Source: Gemmatimonadaceae bacterium (GTDB lineage Bacteria; Gemmatimonadota; Gemmatimonadetes; Gemmatimonadales; Gemmatimonadaceae). From it: a stretch of DNA of 50,133 nt. Under the pieces are notes generated by a model. It made no database searches. It saw only the letters and a program-made list of their open reading frames with translations, and was not told where the DNA came from. Within the stretch, counting starts at the first letter, position 1, and each line of letters starts with the position of its first letter. Location: assembly GCA_947457545.1 (NCBI GenBank), contig CANGXD010000014.1, forward strand, positions 1 to 50,133, given 5' to 3'. Below are positions 26,377-34,974 of the stretch, in pieces. The position numbers were made by a program, and so were the translations under genes.

Positions 26377-27855
26377 ATGAACAACGAAGACGTCGTCGAT
26401 CCGCTGTCGCTGCTCGAAGCCGATACGTCGCTCGAGGCGGCGCGACCGATTCTGGAGCTGGCGGCGAACTATCTCACGGGCACGCGCAGTGGCGAGGGGC
26501 CCGTGTCCACGTGGCACAGCGCGGAAGTCATCGCCGACCGGCTCAACGAGCCGATGCCGCGTCGGTCGCGTCCGCTGGCGGATGTCGCGCGCCGTCTGTC
26601 GACGATGTTGCTCGACGATGTGAATCGGCTCGCGCATCCGATGTACATCGGGCATCAGGTGTCGGCGCCGCTGCCGGCCGCCGTGTGGACGGACGCGCTG
26701 ATCAGCGCGCTCAACCAGAGCATGGCGGTGCGCGAGATGTCGCCGTCGTTCACACCGCTCGAGCATCAGGTCGTCGAGTGGATGACCGATCTGATCGGCT
26801 GGGATTCGCGCGCCGGTGGAACGATGACGAGCGGTGGCACGGAGGCGACGCTGACGGCGCTGCTGGCGGCCCGCAGTCGTGCGGTACCCAACGTGTGGTC
26901 GCACGGCTTGGGCGATCATGCACCAGTGCTCGTGTGCGGCGAACATGCACACTATGCGGTGTCGCGTGCCGCGGGCGAGATGGGGCTCGGTGTGCGTCGC
27001 GTGATCACCATTCCAGGCGTCGATCATTGCATGAGCATACCGATGCTGCGCGAGAAGCTGTCGTCGCTGCGCGCATCGGGGACGCGCGTCATGGCGGTGG
27101 TGGCGACCGCCGGGTGCACGGCTACGGGCTCGTTCGACGATCTGAACGGTGTCGCTGACGCCTGCGACGCGTTCGCGGACGATCACGGTCCGCTGTGGAT
27201 GCACGTCGATGCCGCGCACGGCGGCGCGGCGATGTTGTCGCCGACCCATGCGCACCGGGTGGCGGGGATTGCGCGTGCACGATCAGTGGCGTGGGACCCG
27301 CACAAGACGCTGCTGTTGCCGCTGGCCGCGGGGCTGCTGCTGATGCGCGAGGAGCACGACCTCGAAGCCGCGTTCGCGCAGAAGGCGCCGTACCTGTTCA
27401 ATCACAACGACGATGCGCGCGCCTGGGATATTGGCCCGCGCTCGTTCCAGTGTTCGCGGCGTGCCGATGTCCTCAAGCTGTGGGTGGCCTTTCAGCGCTA
27501 CGGCGCCGACGCGCTGTCGTCGTTGTACGACAAACTCTGCCGCACGGCGCAGGCGCTTCACGGCCTGCTCGAGGCGCATCCGCAGTTTGCGCCGTTGCAC
27601 GAGCCCATGAGCAACATTCTGTGCTTCGCGTGGAACCCGCCGGGGGTGGAGCTCGGCGATCGTGATGCGCTCACCAACGCGCTGCGCGAGCGATACAACC
27701 GCAGTGGCCGCGGCTGGATTACCGCCACGACCCTCGATGGACGCCGGGTCCTGCGGGTGACGGTAATGAACGCGCGCACCGACGTGCCGCACGTGGAAGC
27801 GTTGGTGGCGGGGCTCGAAGCCGAAGCGGCCTACGTGCTCAAGCACCACCGCTGA
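26377..27855 (+). CDS. PLP-dependent decarboxylase (group II, DDC/GAD-like)
   Basis: 492 residues from ATG 26377, which follows an AGGGGG Shine-Dalgarno; the 35 codons upstream overlap the DUF1835 gene and are rejected. The PLP site is intact: MTSGGTEATLTALLAAR, stacking His in CGEHAHYAVSRAA, WMHVDAAHGG with the Asp that contacts the pyridine N, and Schiff-base Lys in WDPHKTLLLP. HPMYIGHQVSAPLP near the N-terminus is typical of the glutamate/aspartate/tyrosine/DABA decarboxylase group. The substrate amino acid cannot be told from motifs. Confidence 0.85.
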   Translation: MNNEDVVDPLSLLEADTSLEAARPILELAANYLTGTRSGEGPVSTWHSAEVIADRLNEPMPRRSRPLADVARRLSTMLLDDVNRLAHPMYIGHQVSAPLPAAVWTDALISALNQSMAVREMSPSFTPLEHQVVEWMTDLIGWDSRAGGTMTSGGTEATLTALLAARSRAVPNVWSHGLGDHAPVLVCGEHAHYAVSRAAGEMGLGVRRVITIPGVDHCMSIPMLREKLSSLRASGTRVMAVVATAGCTATGSFDDLNGVADACDAFADDHGPLWMHVDAAHGGAAMLSPTHAHRVAGIARARSVAWDPHKTLLLPLAAGLLLMREEHDLEAAFAQKAPYLFNHNDDARAWDIGPRSFQCSRRADVLKLWVAFQRYGADALSSLYDKLCRTAQALHGLLEAHPQFAPLHEPMSNILCFAWNPPGVELGDRDALTNALRERYNRSGRGWITATTLDGRRVLRVTVMNARTDVPHVEALVAGLEAEAAYVLKHHR

Positions 27856-27889
27856 AGAGGGGCTTGGTGCTCCCTCTGGCTTTGGCGAT

Positions 27890-28110
27890 TCAGAGTTGAG
27901 TGGGAGCTTTGAGCGATAGAGTCGAGATGCAGATTTCAGTCGGTCAGACGCCAGCCCGGATCGGTGTGAGAGTCGAGCAACGCAGGGGTGAGAAGCGAGG
28001 TCCTGCGGTGGCGGTTGCCCCAACCGCAGGGCCTCGCTTCTCACCGCTGCGTTCCTCGACTCTCACGCCTATCCGGAACTCGACTCTCAATTCTCACGCT
28101 CACCTCGTCA
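27890..28110. repeat. Family 2 inverted repeat, copy 2a
   Basis: Between the decarboxylase and kelch genes (27856-28217 has no gene). The core palindrome spans about 27956-28077: CGGTGTGAGAGTCGAG and GCAACGCAGGGGTGAGAAGCGAGG against CCTCGCTTCTCACCGCTGCG and CTCGACTCTCACGCC. It is flanked by short degenerate CAGAGTTGAG / CTCAATTCTC elements. Copies 2b and 2c are at 29404-29522 and 40830-41040. Confidence 0.82.
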
Positions 28111-28217
28111 TCTCGTTCTGAGGACTCACATCTCAGACAAACCGGCCGTCCGTCCAACCGTTTCGGCTTTCGCGGTTTCATACGGGTATCGCTCATCTCT
28201 TGGCGGGAGTCCGTGTC

Positions 28218-29324
28218 ATGTCGATCCGTACCGTGCGTGTTGCGCTGTTCGCGGGCCTGTTGCTCCCATGGGGGGCGGGTTCGTTTCCGGCCGAGGCCTC
28301 CGTGATTCCGACCGCGTCGTTGTCGGCGGAACGGATGGCGCATACGGCGACACTGCTGGCGTCCGGAGACGTGTTGATTGCGGGTGGCTTTACCGACGTG
28401 CAACGGGCGGCGCGGAGCGCCGAGCTGTATAGCCCGGTATCGCGTCGTTTCGCACCACTGCCGCGCATGGTCGTACCGCGGCACAGCCACACGGCCACGC
28501 TGCTCGCCGACGGATCGGTGCTCATCGCGGGAGGGTACGGTACGAACGGCGATCCGGTGGTGGCGGTAGAACGTTTCGACCCGGTGCGCCGTCGATTTGA
28601 GCCGGCGGGGCATATGCTCGATGCCCGCGCGGGGCATTCGGCGCAGTTGCTGCGCGATGGTCGTGTGCTCATCGCTGGCGGTGTCGGACCCGGGTGGACA
28701 TTTCTGTCGTCGGCGGAACTGTTCGACCCCACGCGGGGCCGCGCCGAGCGCGTGGCGTCCATGAGCGTCCCGCGGGAGAGCCACGTCGCGGTCACGTTGA
28801 ACGACGGGCGCGTGCTCATTGTGGGTGGTCACAGCGGGCGTCGCGCAGCGATGCGGCTGTATACCAGCGCCGAAGTGTACGACCCCACACAGCAGCGGTT
28901 TACGCGCACGGGCGACATGCGCATCCGTCGACACAAGCACGACGCCGTGCGTGCGGCCGATGGGCGTGTGCTGATCACCGGCGGCGCCGACGAGCGGGAC
29001 GACCAGGGTGCCTATCGCTCCACCGAGTGGTACGACCCCCGCACCGGCGTGTTCAGCTTGGGGCCTATGCTCACGCGCGCGCGGTACAAGCACGAGCGGA
29101 GCAGCCTGCTCATGCAGAACGGCGACATCCTCATTGCCGGCGGGGCCGCGGAGCCCGAGGTGCTGGAGGCGAAAACGAATCGCTTCCGCGTCATTCCCTC
29201 CGGAACGCCCCTCGCCGGTCAATTCTCGGCGGCTGCCCGGCTCCCCAACGGCCGGGCCCTGATCACGGGGGGATACGGAAACGGCGAGGGACCGAGAGCA
29301 CTGGCTTGGGAATACGTTCCTTGA
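28218..29324 (+). CDS. Secreted kelch-repeat beta-propeller protein
   Basis: 368 residues from ATG 28218, with GGGAG 10 nt upstream; TTG 28200 is less likely. A signal peptide (1-28, ending AEAS) precedes about six kelch-like repeats with the consensus R..HTATLL.DG.VLIAGG...., then an ELY/EVYDP strand and F..... Examples are HTATLLASGDVLIAGGF, HTATLLADGSVLIAGGY, HSAQLLRDGRVLIAGGV, SHVAVTLNDGRVLIVGGH and HDAVRAADGRVLITGGA. It probably forms an exported propeller for binding; no enzyme residues are seen. Repeat family 2 elements lie on both sides. Confidence 0.85.
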   Translation: MSIRTVRVALFAGLLLPWGAGSFPAEASVIPTASLSAERMAHTATLLASGDVLIAGGFTDVQRAARSAELYSPVSRRFAPLPRMVVPRHSHTATLLADGSVLIAGGYGTNGDPVVAVERFDPVRRRFEPAGHMLDARAGHSAQLLRDGRVLIAGGVGPGWTFLSSAELFDPTRGRAERVASMSVPRESHVAVTLNDGRVLIVGGHSGRRAAMRLYTSAEVYDPTQQRFTRTGDMRIRRHKHDAVRAADGRVLITGGADERDDQGAYRSTEWYDPRTGVFSLGPMLTRARYKHERSSLLMQNGDILIAGGAAEPEVLEAKTNRFRVIPSGTPLAGQFSAAARLPNGRALITGGYGNGEGPRALAWEYVP

Positions 29325-29344
29325 GAGGGATATCTGAGTGCTGA

Positions 29345-29400
29345 GAGCTCAGGGCTCAGAGCTCAGAGCTCAGAGCTCAGAGCTCAGAGCTCAGCACTCA
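29345..29400. repeat. 7-bp tandem repeat (GCTCAGA)n
   Basis: GCTCAGA is repeated about six times (29354-29394), flanked by degenerate units. It is directly after the kelch stop codon and merges into palindrome copy 2b. Similar single units (GAGAGCTCAG, CTGAGTTCTG) border the other family 2 copies, so this is an expanded border of the same element. Confidence 0.85.
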
Positions 29401-29403
29401 GTT

Positions 29404-29522
29404 CCGGATAGGCGTGAGAGTCCAGCAACGCAGCAGTGAGAAGCGAGGCCCTGCGGTTGGGGCGACCGCCACCGCGGTGCTGGCTTCTCACCCCTGCGTT
29501 CCTCGATTCTCACGCCTATCCA
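29404..29522. repeat. Family 2 inverted repeat, copy 2b
   Basis: Ends CCGGATAGGCGTGAGAGT and its complement ACTCTCACGCCTATCC (one arm has GATTCTCACG). The inner arms are CAACGCAGCAGTGAGAAGCG and GGCTTCTCACCCCTGCGTT. The loop contains ACCGCCACCGCGG, shared with copy 2c. It lies between the convergent kelch and DCC-protein genes. Degenerate TCAG/CTGA-type units follow to about 29570. Confidence 0.85.
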
Positions 29523-29582
29523 GAACTGAGTTCTGAGTTCTGAGCTGTCAGTTCTCAGATCTCAGTCTGAACCATCTCGCTC

Positions 29583-29978
29583 TCAAGGCAGGAACCACGA
29601 TCGTTCGTGTTCGCTCGGTACCCTGCAGCTCGAACGCCGCCCACTCCACCGGTGCCGGTTCCGCGCGATGAAGTCGTAAACGGCGTCCCGAATTGCCCGC
29701 GGAACGACCTTCAGGACGCGCACGGCGCTCCACGCCCCTCCCAGCTGCGCGATGGCGGCAATCGCGGCGTCGGAGCGCACCAGCAGGCGCGTGCCGTCGT
29801 CTACAATGACGGAGTCCACGGCGGGGAGCGTTGGGTAGCTCGCGGCGGTCTGCCCCTGAAGCGACGCGAAGCGCAGTGCGCCCTCGGTATCGCGCGCTAC
29901 GAGGAAGTCGACGAAGCCGTTGCACAGGCCGCAGGCGCCGTCGAAGAAGACCAGGATGGTCGGGGCGTGGGTAGCCAT
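29583..29978 (-). CDS. DCC-family thiol-disulfide oxidoreductase-like protein
   Basis: 131 residues from ATG 29978. The N-terminus ILVFFDGACGLCNGFVDFLVARD has the DxxCxxC (DCC) motif of DUF393 proteins, a thioredoxin-like fold with a CxxC pair (here CGLC). It continues with FASLQGQTAA and a VRSDAAIAAIAQLGGAWS segment typical of the family. Biological substrate unknown. It diverges from trmL by 60 bp. Confidence 0.85.
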   Translation of the reverse strand: MATHAPTILVFFDGACGLCNGFVDFLVARDTEGALRFASLQGQTAASYPTLPAVDSVIVDDGTRLLVRSDAAIAAIAQLGGAWSAVRVLKVVPRAIRDAVYDFIARNRHRWSGRRSSCRVPSEHERSWFLP

Positions 29979-30038
29979 GATGCCGAAGAATACCCATGGC
30001 GACTTGGAAAGTGACGCGGCGCCGCGCAACGTTCGGCC

Positions 30039-30518
30039 ATGTCCATTCACGTCGTGCTCGTCCATCCGGAAATTCACTGGAACACCGGTAACGCCGGACG
30101 CACCTGTCTTGCCACCGGTGCCACCCTGCATCTCATCGAGCCGCTCGGCTTTTCCCTCAACGAGCGGGAAGTGAAGCGCGCGGGACTCGACTATTGGGAG
30201 CATGTCGACCTGCATGTCTGGAAGGACTGGGAGACGTTCGAAGCCGAGCTGCCGGCGCTTGGCGAGCCGTGGTTCTTCTCGACGAAAGGGACGCAAACGT
30301 TTTGGGATGCCCCGCTTGGCGAAACCGATGGCACCGTACTGGTGTTCGGGCGCGAAACCGGCGGGCTGCCACCGGCACTGCACAGCAAGTACGCCGACCG
30401 CTTCGTGACCATGCCCATGTACTCACCCGCCATCAGATCGCTCAACCTGTCCACGAGCGTCGCCATCGGGGTGTACGAAGTGCTCCGTCGTCAGCGGGGC
30501 CTACGCGCGACGTCGTAG
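30039..30518 (+). CDS. trmL: tRNA (cytidine/uridine-2'-O-)-methyltransferase TrmL
   Basis: 159 residues, the normal size of TrmL, a knotted SPOUT enzyme that 2'-O-methylates the wobble position 34 of tRNA-Leu isoacceptors with SAM. Signatures are HPEIHWNTGNAGRTCLATG at the N-terminus, LHLIEPLGFSL, LDYWEHV, LVFGRETGGLP and MPMYSPAIRSLNLSTSVAIGVYEVLRR, the knot region. Monocistronic; a lipoprotein gene follows 123 bp downstream. Confidence 0.94.
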   Translation: MSIHVVLVHPEIHWNTGNAGRTCLATGATLHLIEPLGFSLNEREVKRAGLDYWEHVDLHVWKDWETFEAELPALGEPWFFSTKGTQTFWDAPLGETDGTVLVFGRETGGLPPALHSKYADRFVTMPMYSPAIRSLNLSTSVAIGVYEVLRRQRGLRATS

Positions 30519-30641
30519 CGTTGGCCGGGCCCCACGGGTAGCGACGGGTTGCCGATTGTCCAATGCGGGCGCACCGTTGTGCATGACTCCTTGCGGCGTC
30601 GTAATCCACCACGCCATTCACACGGGTACAGGTCCCACGGT

Positions 30642-31205
30642 ATGACGCATGCGCGCGCGGGAGTTCTGATGGGGCTGATGGCCGCAACAGTCGTGGCTGG
30701 GTGCGCCAGCGCCGGCGCGACCATTGACGATGCGACGCAGCCACAGCAGACGGTCTTCACCGATCCGAACGTGTCGACGATACGCACCGATGCGCCGCGG
30801 TCGTCGTTGCGCACCATACCGGCGCCCGTCGCTGTGGTGCGCACCGCGGTGCAGCAGACGTTTCTCGACTACAGCATTCCGCTTTCCATGAGCAATCCGG
30901 CGGCCGGTCAGATCGGCAACACCGACTTCTATCGTACCGGCAAGTTCATGGGACGCCCCATGGTCGAACTCGTGTCGTGTGGCAGCGGCATTACCGGGCC
31001 CAACGCCGCCAGCTATCGCATCTACATGTCGATGCTGGCGACGTACAAAGATGACGGGAAAGGCGGTACGCTGGTCGGCATGAACTTCACCGCGGCCGCG
31101 CGCGACGTGGCCGGCGGCGCGACCGCCGACCGGCTGCCCTGTGGCAGCACCGGACGCGTGGAGACGCTCTTTCTCGAGCGCGTCGCGGCGCTGATTCCCA
31201 AGTAA
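30642..31205 (+). CDS. Hypothetical lipoprotein
   Basis: 187 residues from ATG 30642; the 31 codons upstream lack a signal and are rejected. The signal peptide ends with lipobox VAGC (Cys21). The mature part has SVPL-type beta content with a conserved-looking ELVSCGSGITGPNAASYRIYMSMLATYK core and a late Cys in RLPCGSTGRVE, so the two Cys could pair. No domain is recognised. Neighbouring OmpH and the lipoprotein signal suggest an envelope role. Confidence 0.7.
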   Translation: MTHARAGVLMGLMAATVVAGCASAGATIDDATQPQQTVFTDPNVSTIRTDAPRSSLRTIPAPVAVVRTAVQQTFLDYSIPLSMSNPAAGQIGNTDFYRTGKFMGRPMVELVSCGSGITGPNAASYRIYMSMLATYKDDGKGGTLVGMNFTAAARDVAGGATADRLPCGSTGRVETLFLERVAALIPK

Positions 31206-31549
31206 ACGTTCCATTCAAAAAAACATGCATGTCCATCGAAAGGATCGATGGACGCTATGCTTGTGGCCGGCTGTCGTTCGTCCCTACACTCCTCTCATGC
31301 TGTAAAAGGGAAGTGACCGCATGGAACGTGGGTCGCTTCGCGAACATGGGGAGTAGCCGCCCGCGCCGCCTGGCGCGGGGCTGATGACCGTCAACACGAG
31401 GCGCTGCCTCCGGTTGTCAGCGTACTGCGGAGGGTGTCGCCAACGGGCGATGCCCGAGCGTGGTGTCGCGCGAGACCATGGCACCTGTGTGCCGTGGCTC
31501 ATGTGCATTTTCGCCATGACATCCGCGGCCCACTTTCCGGGCTCGAATC
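31206..31549. other. 344-bp intergenic region with one hairpin
   Basis: No convincing gene is seen. At 31231-31253 there is a perfect 9-bp stem (GTCCATCGA / TCGATGGAC, loop AAGGA) soon after the lipoprotein stop; it has no T-run on the plus strand and A-rich sequence before it, so it is at best a weak terminator for the plus-strand gene. The remainder has no clear promoter, and plus-strand frames through it lack codon character. Confidence 0.4.
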
Positions 31550-32143
31550 GTGTACATCGTGCGAAACATCCTCGCGGCACTCCTGCTCTCGCTGGTCGTC
31601 CTGACCACCTCTGCGTCGGCACAAGGCGCCCCGCCATCGGCGGGGAAGCAGGCGGACGCGCGCGCGGGGCTGCGCCCGACCCGCATTGCCGTGTTCGATT
31701 CGCGCGTCGTGTTCGATTCCATGCCCGAACGCAGCCGCGCCGAGTCGGAGTTGGCGCTGGCGCAGGCGCAGGCGCGTGTCAAGCTGGAAGCCGCCAAGGA
31801 CTCCCTTCGTGCCGCCGTAGACGAACTCGCCAAGTTCGAGCAGACGATGTCTATGCGCGAACGCGAAGCAGTCACGCTCAACCTGCGCGCGCGGGAACTG
31901 CTCGTGGAGGAAACCGTCGCCCGTCTCGATCAGGACGTGCAGCGCGCGTACGTCACGCTCCGCCAACCCATGGTGGAGCGTCTGCGAGCGGCGGTACGGG
32001 CCGTGCGCGAGAAAGAGGGATACGATCTGCTGCTCGATTTGGCGAGTGAAGGACTGATGCTCGAAGCGAGTCCGTCCATCAATCTCACCAGTCTCGTGTT
32101 ACGTGAACTGCGGAAGCCGGTCGCCGATGCACGACACCGTTGA
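31550..32143 (+). CDS. OmpH/Skp-family periplasmic chaperone
   Basis: 197 residues from GTG 31550 (GTG 31559 also possible), with a signal peptide ending SASA-Q. The mature protein begins RIAVFDSRVVFDSMPE, the standard Skp/OmpH N-terminal strand, followed by a long charged coiled-coil arm (about 65-150) and a hydrophobic return (GYDLLLDLASEGLMLEASPSINLT). Skp trimers hold unfolded outer-membrane proteins. It lies away from bamA, unlike many genomes, so it may be an extra copy. Its 3' end overlaps the alkyltransferase-like gene by 17 bp. Confidence 0.82.
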   Translation: MYIVRNILAALLLSLVVLTTSASAQGAPPSAGKQADARAGLRPTRIAVFDSRVVFDSMPERSRAESELALAQAQARVKLEAAKDSLRAAVDELAKFEQTMSMREREAVTLNLRARELLVEETVARLDQDVQRAYVTLRQPMVERLRAAVRAVREKEGYDLLLDLASEGLMLEASPSINLTSLVLRELRKPVADARHR

Positions 32144-32597
32144 AATTCACACGATCTTCCAGGACGCGTGCGCGCTGAAGGCGGAGTACACGCGCATCAA
32201 CGAGCACATCGTCCGCGTGGTGTGTGCGGTGCCCCACGGGCGCGTCACGACGGTGGAGGCCATCAGCCATTTTCTGTTGGTGCCGGCGCATCACGTCACG
32301 TATCTGCTGGCGAGACGTCCGGATACCAACGGGCCGGCACCGGAGCGGCCAAGCGATCCGGCGCCGCCGCAGGTCTCGTGGCAATCGTCGGTGCCCTGGC
32401 ACCGGGTGCTCGCGCACCGCGGCGCCATTGGACGACCGTTCCTCGACGCCAACGGACGTACGCAGGCGCAGCATCTGATCGCCGAAGGCGTCGCGGTGGA
32501 TTTTCGCGGACGGATTGCAGAATTCGAAACGCGATTCTTCGAGCTGACGCCAGCGTCGACGGGCGTTACGCCAAACGTCCGCGAGAACGTTCGATAG
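32127..32597 (+). CDS. Alkyltransferase-like protein (MGMT family, Trp in place of active Cys)
   Basis: 156 residues from ATG 32127. The MGMT DNA-binding fold is visible: VCAVPHGRVTTVEAISHFL (helix-turn-helix entry), then VPWHRVLAHRGAIG, where MGMT has PCHR; Trp91 replaces the alkyl-acceptor Cys. QAQHLIAEGVAVDFRGRI fits the end of the domain. Alkyltransferase-like proteins bind O6-alkylguanine without repairing it and hand it to nucleotide-excision repair. The helix-turn-helix region has an extra Pro-rich insertion (about 65-85) and a 30-residue N-terminal extension. Confidence 0.82.
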   Translation: MHDTVEIHTIFQDACALKAEYTRINEHIVRVVCAVPHGRVTTVEAISHFLLVPAHHVTYLLARRPDTNGPAPERPSDPAPPQVSWQSSVPWHRVLAHRGAIGRPFLDANGRTQAQHLIAEGVAVDFRGRIAEFETRFFELTPASTGVTPNVRENVR

Positions 32598-33120
32598 TAC
32601 GACGTGCCGACAGTCGCCACAGGCCGAGTGCCGTGGCGAGCACCGTGAGCGAAATGAGCGCGATCCCCACTTGCTGCTGTTCACTGCGCGCGTAGCTGGT
32701 GCACAGGCGCGCGGGCGCATCGAGATACAGCATGCCCACCGACGCCATCATCCAGACGCTGTTCCCCGCCACGAACGTGCGGACGAGCGTCGATGCGCTC
32801 GCCCATGCCCGTGCCCCCACCGCGCCGGCCAACAGCAGCGACATAAATTTGGCGGCGTTCACGGCCGGAGACTCGATGGCCCCGTCGAGCGCGCGTGGGA
32901 TCATCCACGTCATCGCCACTCCCGTCACGAACACGGCCGCAGGCAACACGGGCACGTTCCATCGCCCCCACGACGTTTCGCGCGCTAACGCCAGCAGCAC
33001 TCCGCCGGCAAAGAGCAACGGCAGCTGCACGAACATGTGCAACATCATCCGCGACATCAGCCAGTCGCCGGCCACCAATGCCGCCGCCACGACCAGCACG
33101 CCGGCGCGAAGTGCATTCAC
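32566..33120 (-). CDS. Membrane protein of the cbb3 oxidase operon (weakly CtaG-like)
   Basis: 184 residues from GTG 33120, which overlaps the SCO stop by 4 bp (GTGA). It has about six hydrophobic segments. The stretch WLMSRMMLHMFVQLPLLFAGG resembles the (H)MLxHMxxMxxxPLL segment of CtaG-type copper/oxidase assembly proteins, but the match is short and the protein is smaller than CtaG. Last in the cco operon, so a role in oxidase assembly is inferred from position. Its end overlaps the alkyltransferase-like gene by 32 bp in the convergent direction. Confidence 0.68.
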   Translation of the reverse strand: MNALRAGVLVVAAALVAGDWLMSRMMLHMFVQLPLLFAGGVLLALARETSWGRWNVPVLPAAVFVTGVAMTWMIPRALDGAIESPAVNAAKFMSLLLAGAVGARAWASASTLVRTFVAGNSVWMMASVGMLYLDAPARLCTSYARSEQQQVGIALISLTVLATALGLWRLSARRTIERSRGRLA

Positions 33121-33743
33121 GGGGTGCGGCCCGTCTGCGCCGCCGCCAACGAAAGCGCGTCTTCGACGTTGGTGATCGGCACGATCCCCACCAGACGCCC
33201 CGTGGGAGCGACGATGTGCAAGGCGGTGTTGTGCACGAACTCCGTGCCGTCGCGAATGACCCGAATGCCGAAGGACCGCAGCAATGGCATCAGTGCCGTG
33301 CTGTCGCGCGGCGTGAGCACCGTCCATACCGACCGGTCGGTGCGCTGGGCCAAGGCGAAGTAGCGCAGCACCCGCGGCGTGTCCCACGCCGGGTCGAACG
33401 AAATGGTCACCAGTCGTACGCGCGACGCGAGGCCGCGTGCACGGATGTCACGCTGGAGCTGCTGGTATATCCCATTTTGCGTCGCGCACAGCGTATGACA
33501 GCGCGTCGCGATGAAATCCACGATCAGGGCGCGTCCGTCGCCCGTGAGCGGCTGCGACACACTGTCGGCGTCGAGCAGCGCCACCTTCGGCACCACTGGC
33601 GGACTCGCCGCAACACTCAAGGCACGCGCCGTATCGGTCGTGAAGGCGGTGAGCCATCGCGAGGCCCCCAACGGTGCCGCGATACCAACGCCGAGCAGCA
33701 CCAGCGATGCCATGCGGCGTTGCCAGTGCGGCGCGGTGGTCAC
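33117..33743 (-). CDS. SCO1/SenC-type copper chaperone
   Basis: 208 residues from GTG 33743, overlapping the cytochrome c gene stop by 4 bp. An N-terminal membrane anchor (about 11-30) is followed by a thioredoxin-like domain: ALIVDFIATRCHTLCATQN with Cys82-x3-Cys86, the copper-binding CxxxC of SCO proteins, then VRLVTISFDPAWDTPRVL and a C-terminal FVHNTALHIVAPTG with the expected distal His. It should deliver copper to the oxidase. The CxxxC loop has the residues TRCHTLC in place of the usual T.CPxxC, but the ligands are kept. Confidence 0.88.
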   Translation of the reverse strand: MTTAPHWQRRMASLVLLGVGIAAPLGASRWLTAFTTDTARALSVAASPPVVPKVALLDADSVSQPLTGDGRALIVDFIATRCHTLCATQNGIYQQLQRDIRARGLASRVRLVTISFDPAWDTPRVLRYFALAQRTDRSVWTVLTPRDSTALMPLLRSFGIRVIRDGTEFVHNTALHIVAPTGRLVGIVPITNVEDALSLAAAQTGRTP

Positions 33744-34324
33744 GGAACGGAATCGAGCGCCGCGCCACCTTCCCATGACGTAGTGCGCGTGCTCGTGCGT
33801 GCGCGCTCGGCCGCCACCGTCGCGGCCGAGACCGGTGAGGCACTGTTGCCGAAGCCGCTGCGCACGTACGTGGCGACGGCCGCGATTTCCTCGTCGGAGA
33901 GCGACTTCCACGCAGGCATGAGGCCATTGTAGGTCGCGCCAAGCACCTCGATGGGCCCTTGAATGCCATGCAGCAGAATTTGTACGAGACGCGTCTCGCT
34001 CCCCGTCACCCAGGGCGAATTGGCCAGCGGCGGAAACACGCCCGTGACGCCCGCGCCCGTGGCTTGATGACAGCCCGCGCACTTGCCCGCGTAGACCTGC
34101 CCGCCATCGAGCGCTCCGGCCTTCGGTGCGGCAAATCCCGCGGCGGTGCGTCCATCGCCGAGGGTGGCGTCCATCTGTGGCGTGCTGGTGGCGAGGTACC
34201 ACCCGGACCACGCCAGCAGCACAACAATGACCGCGATCAGTACGCGCGGCAGCGGCCGCACCCGCTCATCGGGATCTTCGAACTCGCGCTGCCGTGGCGG
34301 CAGGTCTTTGCGATCCGGCGTCAC
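33740..34324 (-). CDS. Membrane-anchored mono-haem cytochrome c (CcoP-position)
   Basis: 194 residues. One membrane helix (about 27-45), then a class I cytochrome c domain with haem site CAGCH (Cys82, Cys85, His86), GVFPPLANSPWV and a Met ligand in YNGLMPAWKSLSDEEIAAV. It occupies the position of CcoP in the operon but has a single haem, whereas classical CcoP is di-haem; the C-terminal tail is Ser/Thr/Ala-rich with no second CxxCH. It probably shuttles electrons into CcoO/CcoN. Overlaps SCO by 4 bp (GTGA) and CcoO by 4 bp (ATGA). Confidence 0.88.
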   Translation of the reverse strand: MTPDRKDLPPRQREFEDPDERVRPLPRVLIAVIVVLLAWSGWYLATSTPQMDATLGDGRTAAGFAAPKAGALDGGQVYAGKCAGCHQATGAGVTGVFPPLANSPWVTGSETRLVQILLHGIQGPIEVLGATYNGLMPAWKSLSDEEIAAVATYVRSGFGNSASPVSAATVAAERARTSTRTTSWEGGAALDSVP

Positions 34325-34974
34325 GGTGTCTGCTCCTTCGCCACCTGTCGTGCCGGATAGCTGTGGTCGAGCGACAACAAATATTCCACGAGATTGACGG
34401 CGTCCTCGGTGGCAACGACGCGCACCCCCGGTGCGACGATGCCCGGCGGCAACGCCACCACTCGTTCACCGGGCTGCGCTGGACCACGCCGCTGCTCGAA
34501 GAGGAACGGGTACGCCGGCATGATCGACCCCGGCAGATATGCGCGCGGCTGATACAAATGCCCCAGGTGCCAATCGGCACTCGGCTGGCGCACCGCAATG
34601 TTGAACAGATCGGGCCCGGTACGCATGGTGCCGAGCAGGTGCGGCGTGTCGTAGCGATAGTCGTTGGGCACCGACGGACGCCCCCATCCGCGCTGCATGT
34701 CGGGCGCAATGCCGGGATCGCGTGGCTGCTGCGAGTGGCAGTAAATGCACCCGTTGGCGATGTACACCTGACGCCCCGCGATCTGCTGCGCGGTGTACGG
34801 GCGAGGAAACGGCGTGACCGCGCCGGGCTTGGTGAGGACATACGGCAAGGCGACAAGCGCGATCATTGATACGACCACGATGACGACCGCACCGATGATG
34901 AGGCGCGTGACGTCGACGTTGCCGTGCGCGCCGCCGGCGGGGGGCTTGCCTGGTCCTGTCTGCGGCGTGCTCAT
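34321..34974 (-). CDS. ccoO: cbb3-type cytochrome c oxidase subunit II
   Basis: 217 residues. A Pro/Gly-rich N-terminus, a membrane helix (about 25-46), then a mono-haem domain with CIYCHSQQPRDPG (Cys76, Cys79, His80), the hallmark of CcoO/FixO, and RYDTPHLLGTMRTGPDL. The axial Met is in PGSIMPAYPFLF. It overlaps both neighbours by 4 bp, so translation is coupled. Size and motifs are normal for the family. Confidence 0.93.
   Translation of the reverse strand: MSTPQTGPGKPPAGGAHGNVDVTRLIIGAVVIVVVSMIALVALPYVLTKPGAVTPFPRPYTAQQIAGRQVYIANGCIYCHSQQPRDPGIAPDMQRGWGRPSVPNDYRYDTPHLLGTMRTGPDLFNIAVRQPSADWHLGHLYQPRAYLPGSIMPAYPFLFEQRRGPAQPGERVVALPPGIVAPGVRVVATEDAVNLVEYLLSLDHSYPARQVAKEQTP

Noticed and set aside
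29345-29400. CRISPR or VNTR coding repeat
   Set aside because: The 7-bp tandem lies outside any credible gene and without spacers; kept only as a simple repeat.
31384-32049. 221-codon frame starting in the intergenic region and overlapping ompH
   Set aside because: Out of frame with OmpH, Arg-rich and without motif; the OmpH frame has a signal peptide and family pattern.
32127-32597. Active O6-methylguanine DNA methyltransferase
   Set aside because: The acceptor Cys of PCHR is Trp91, so transfer is not possible.
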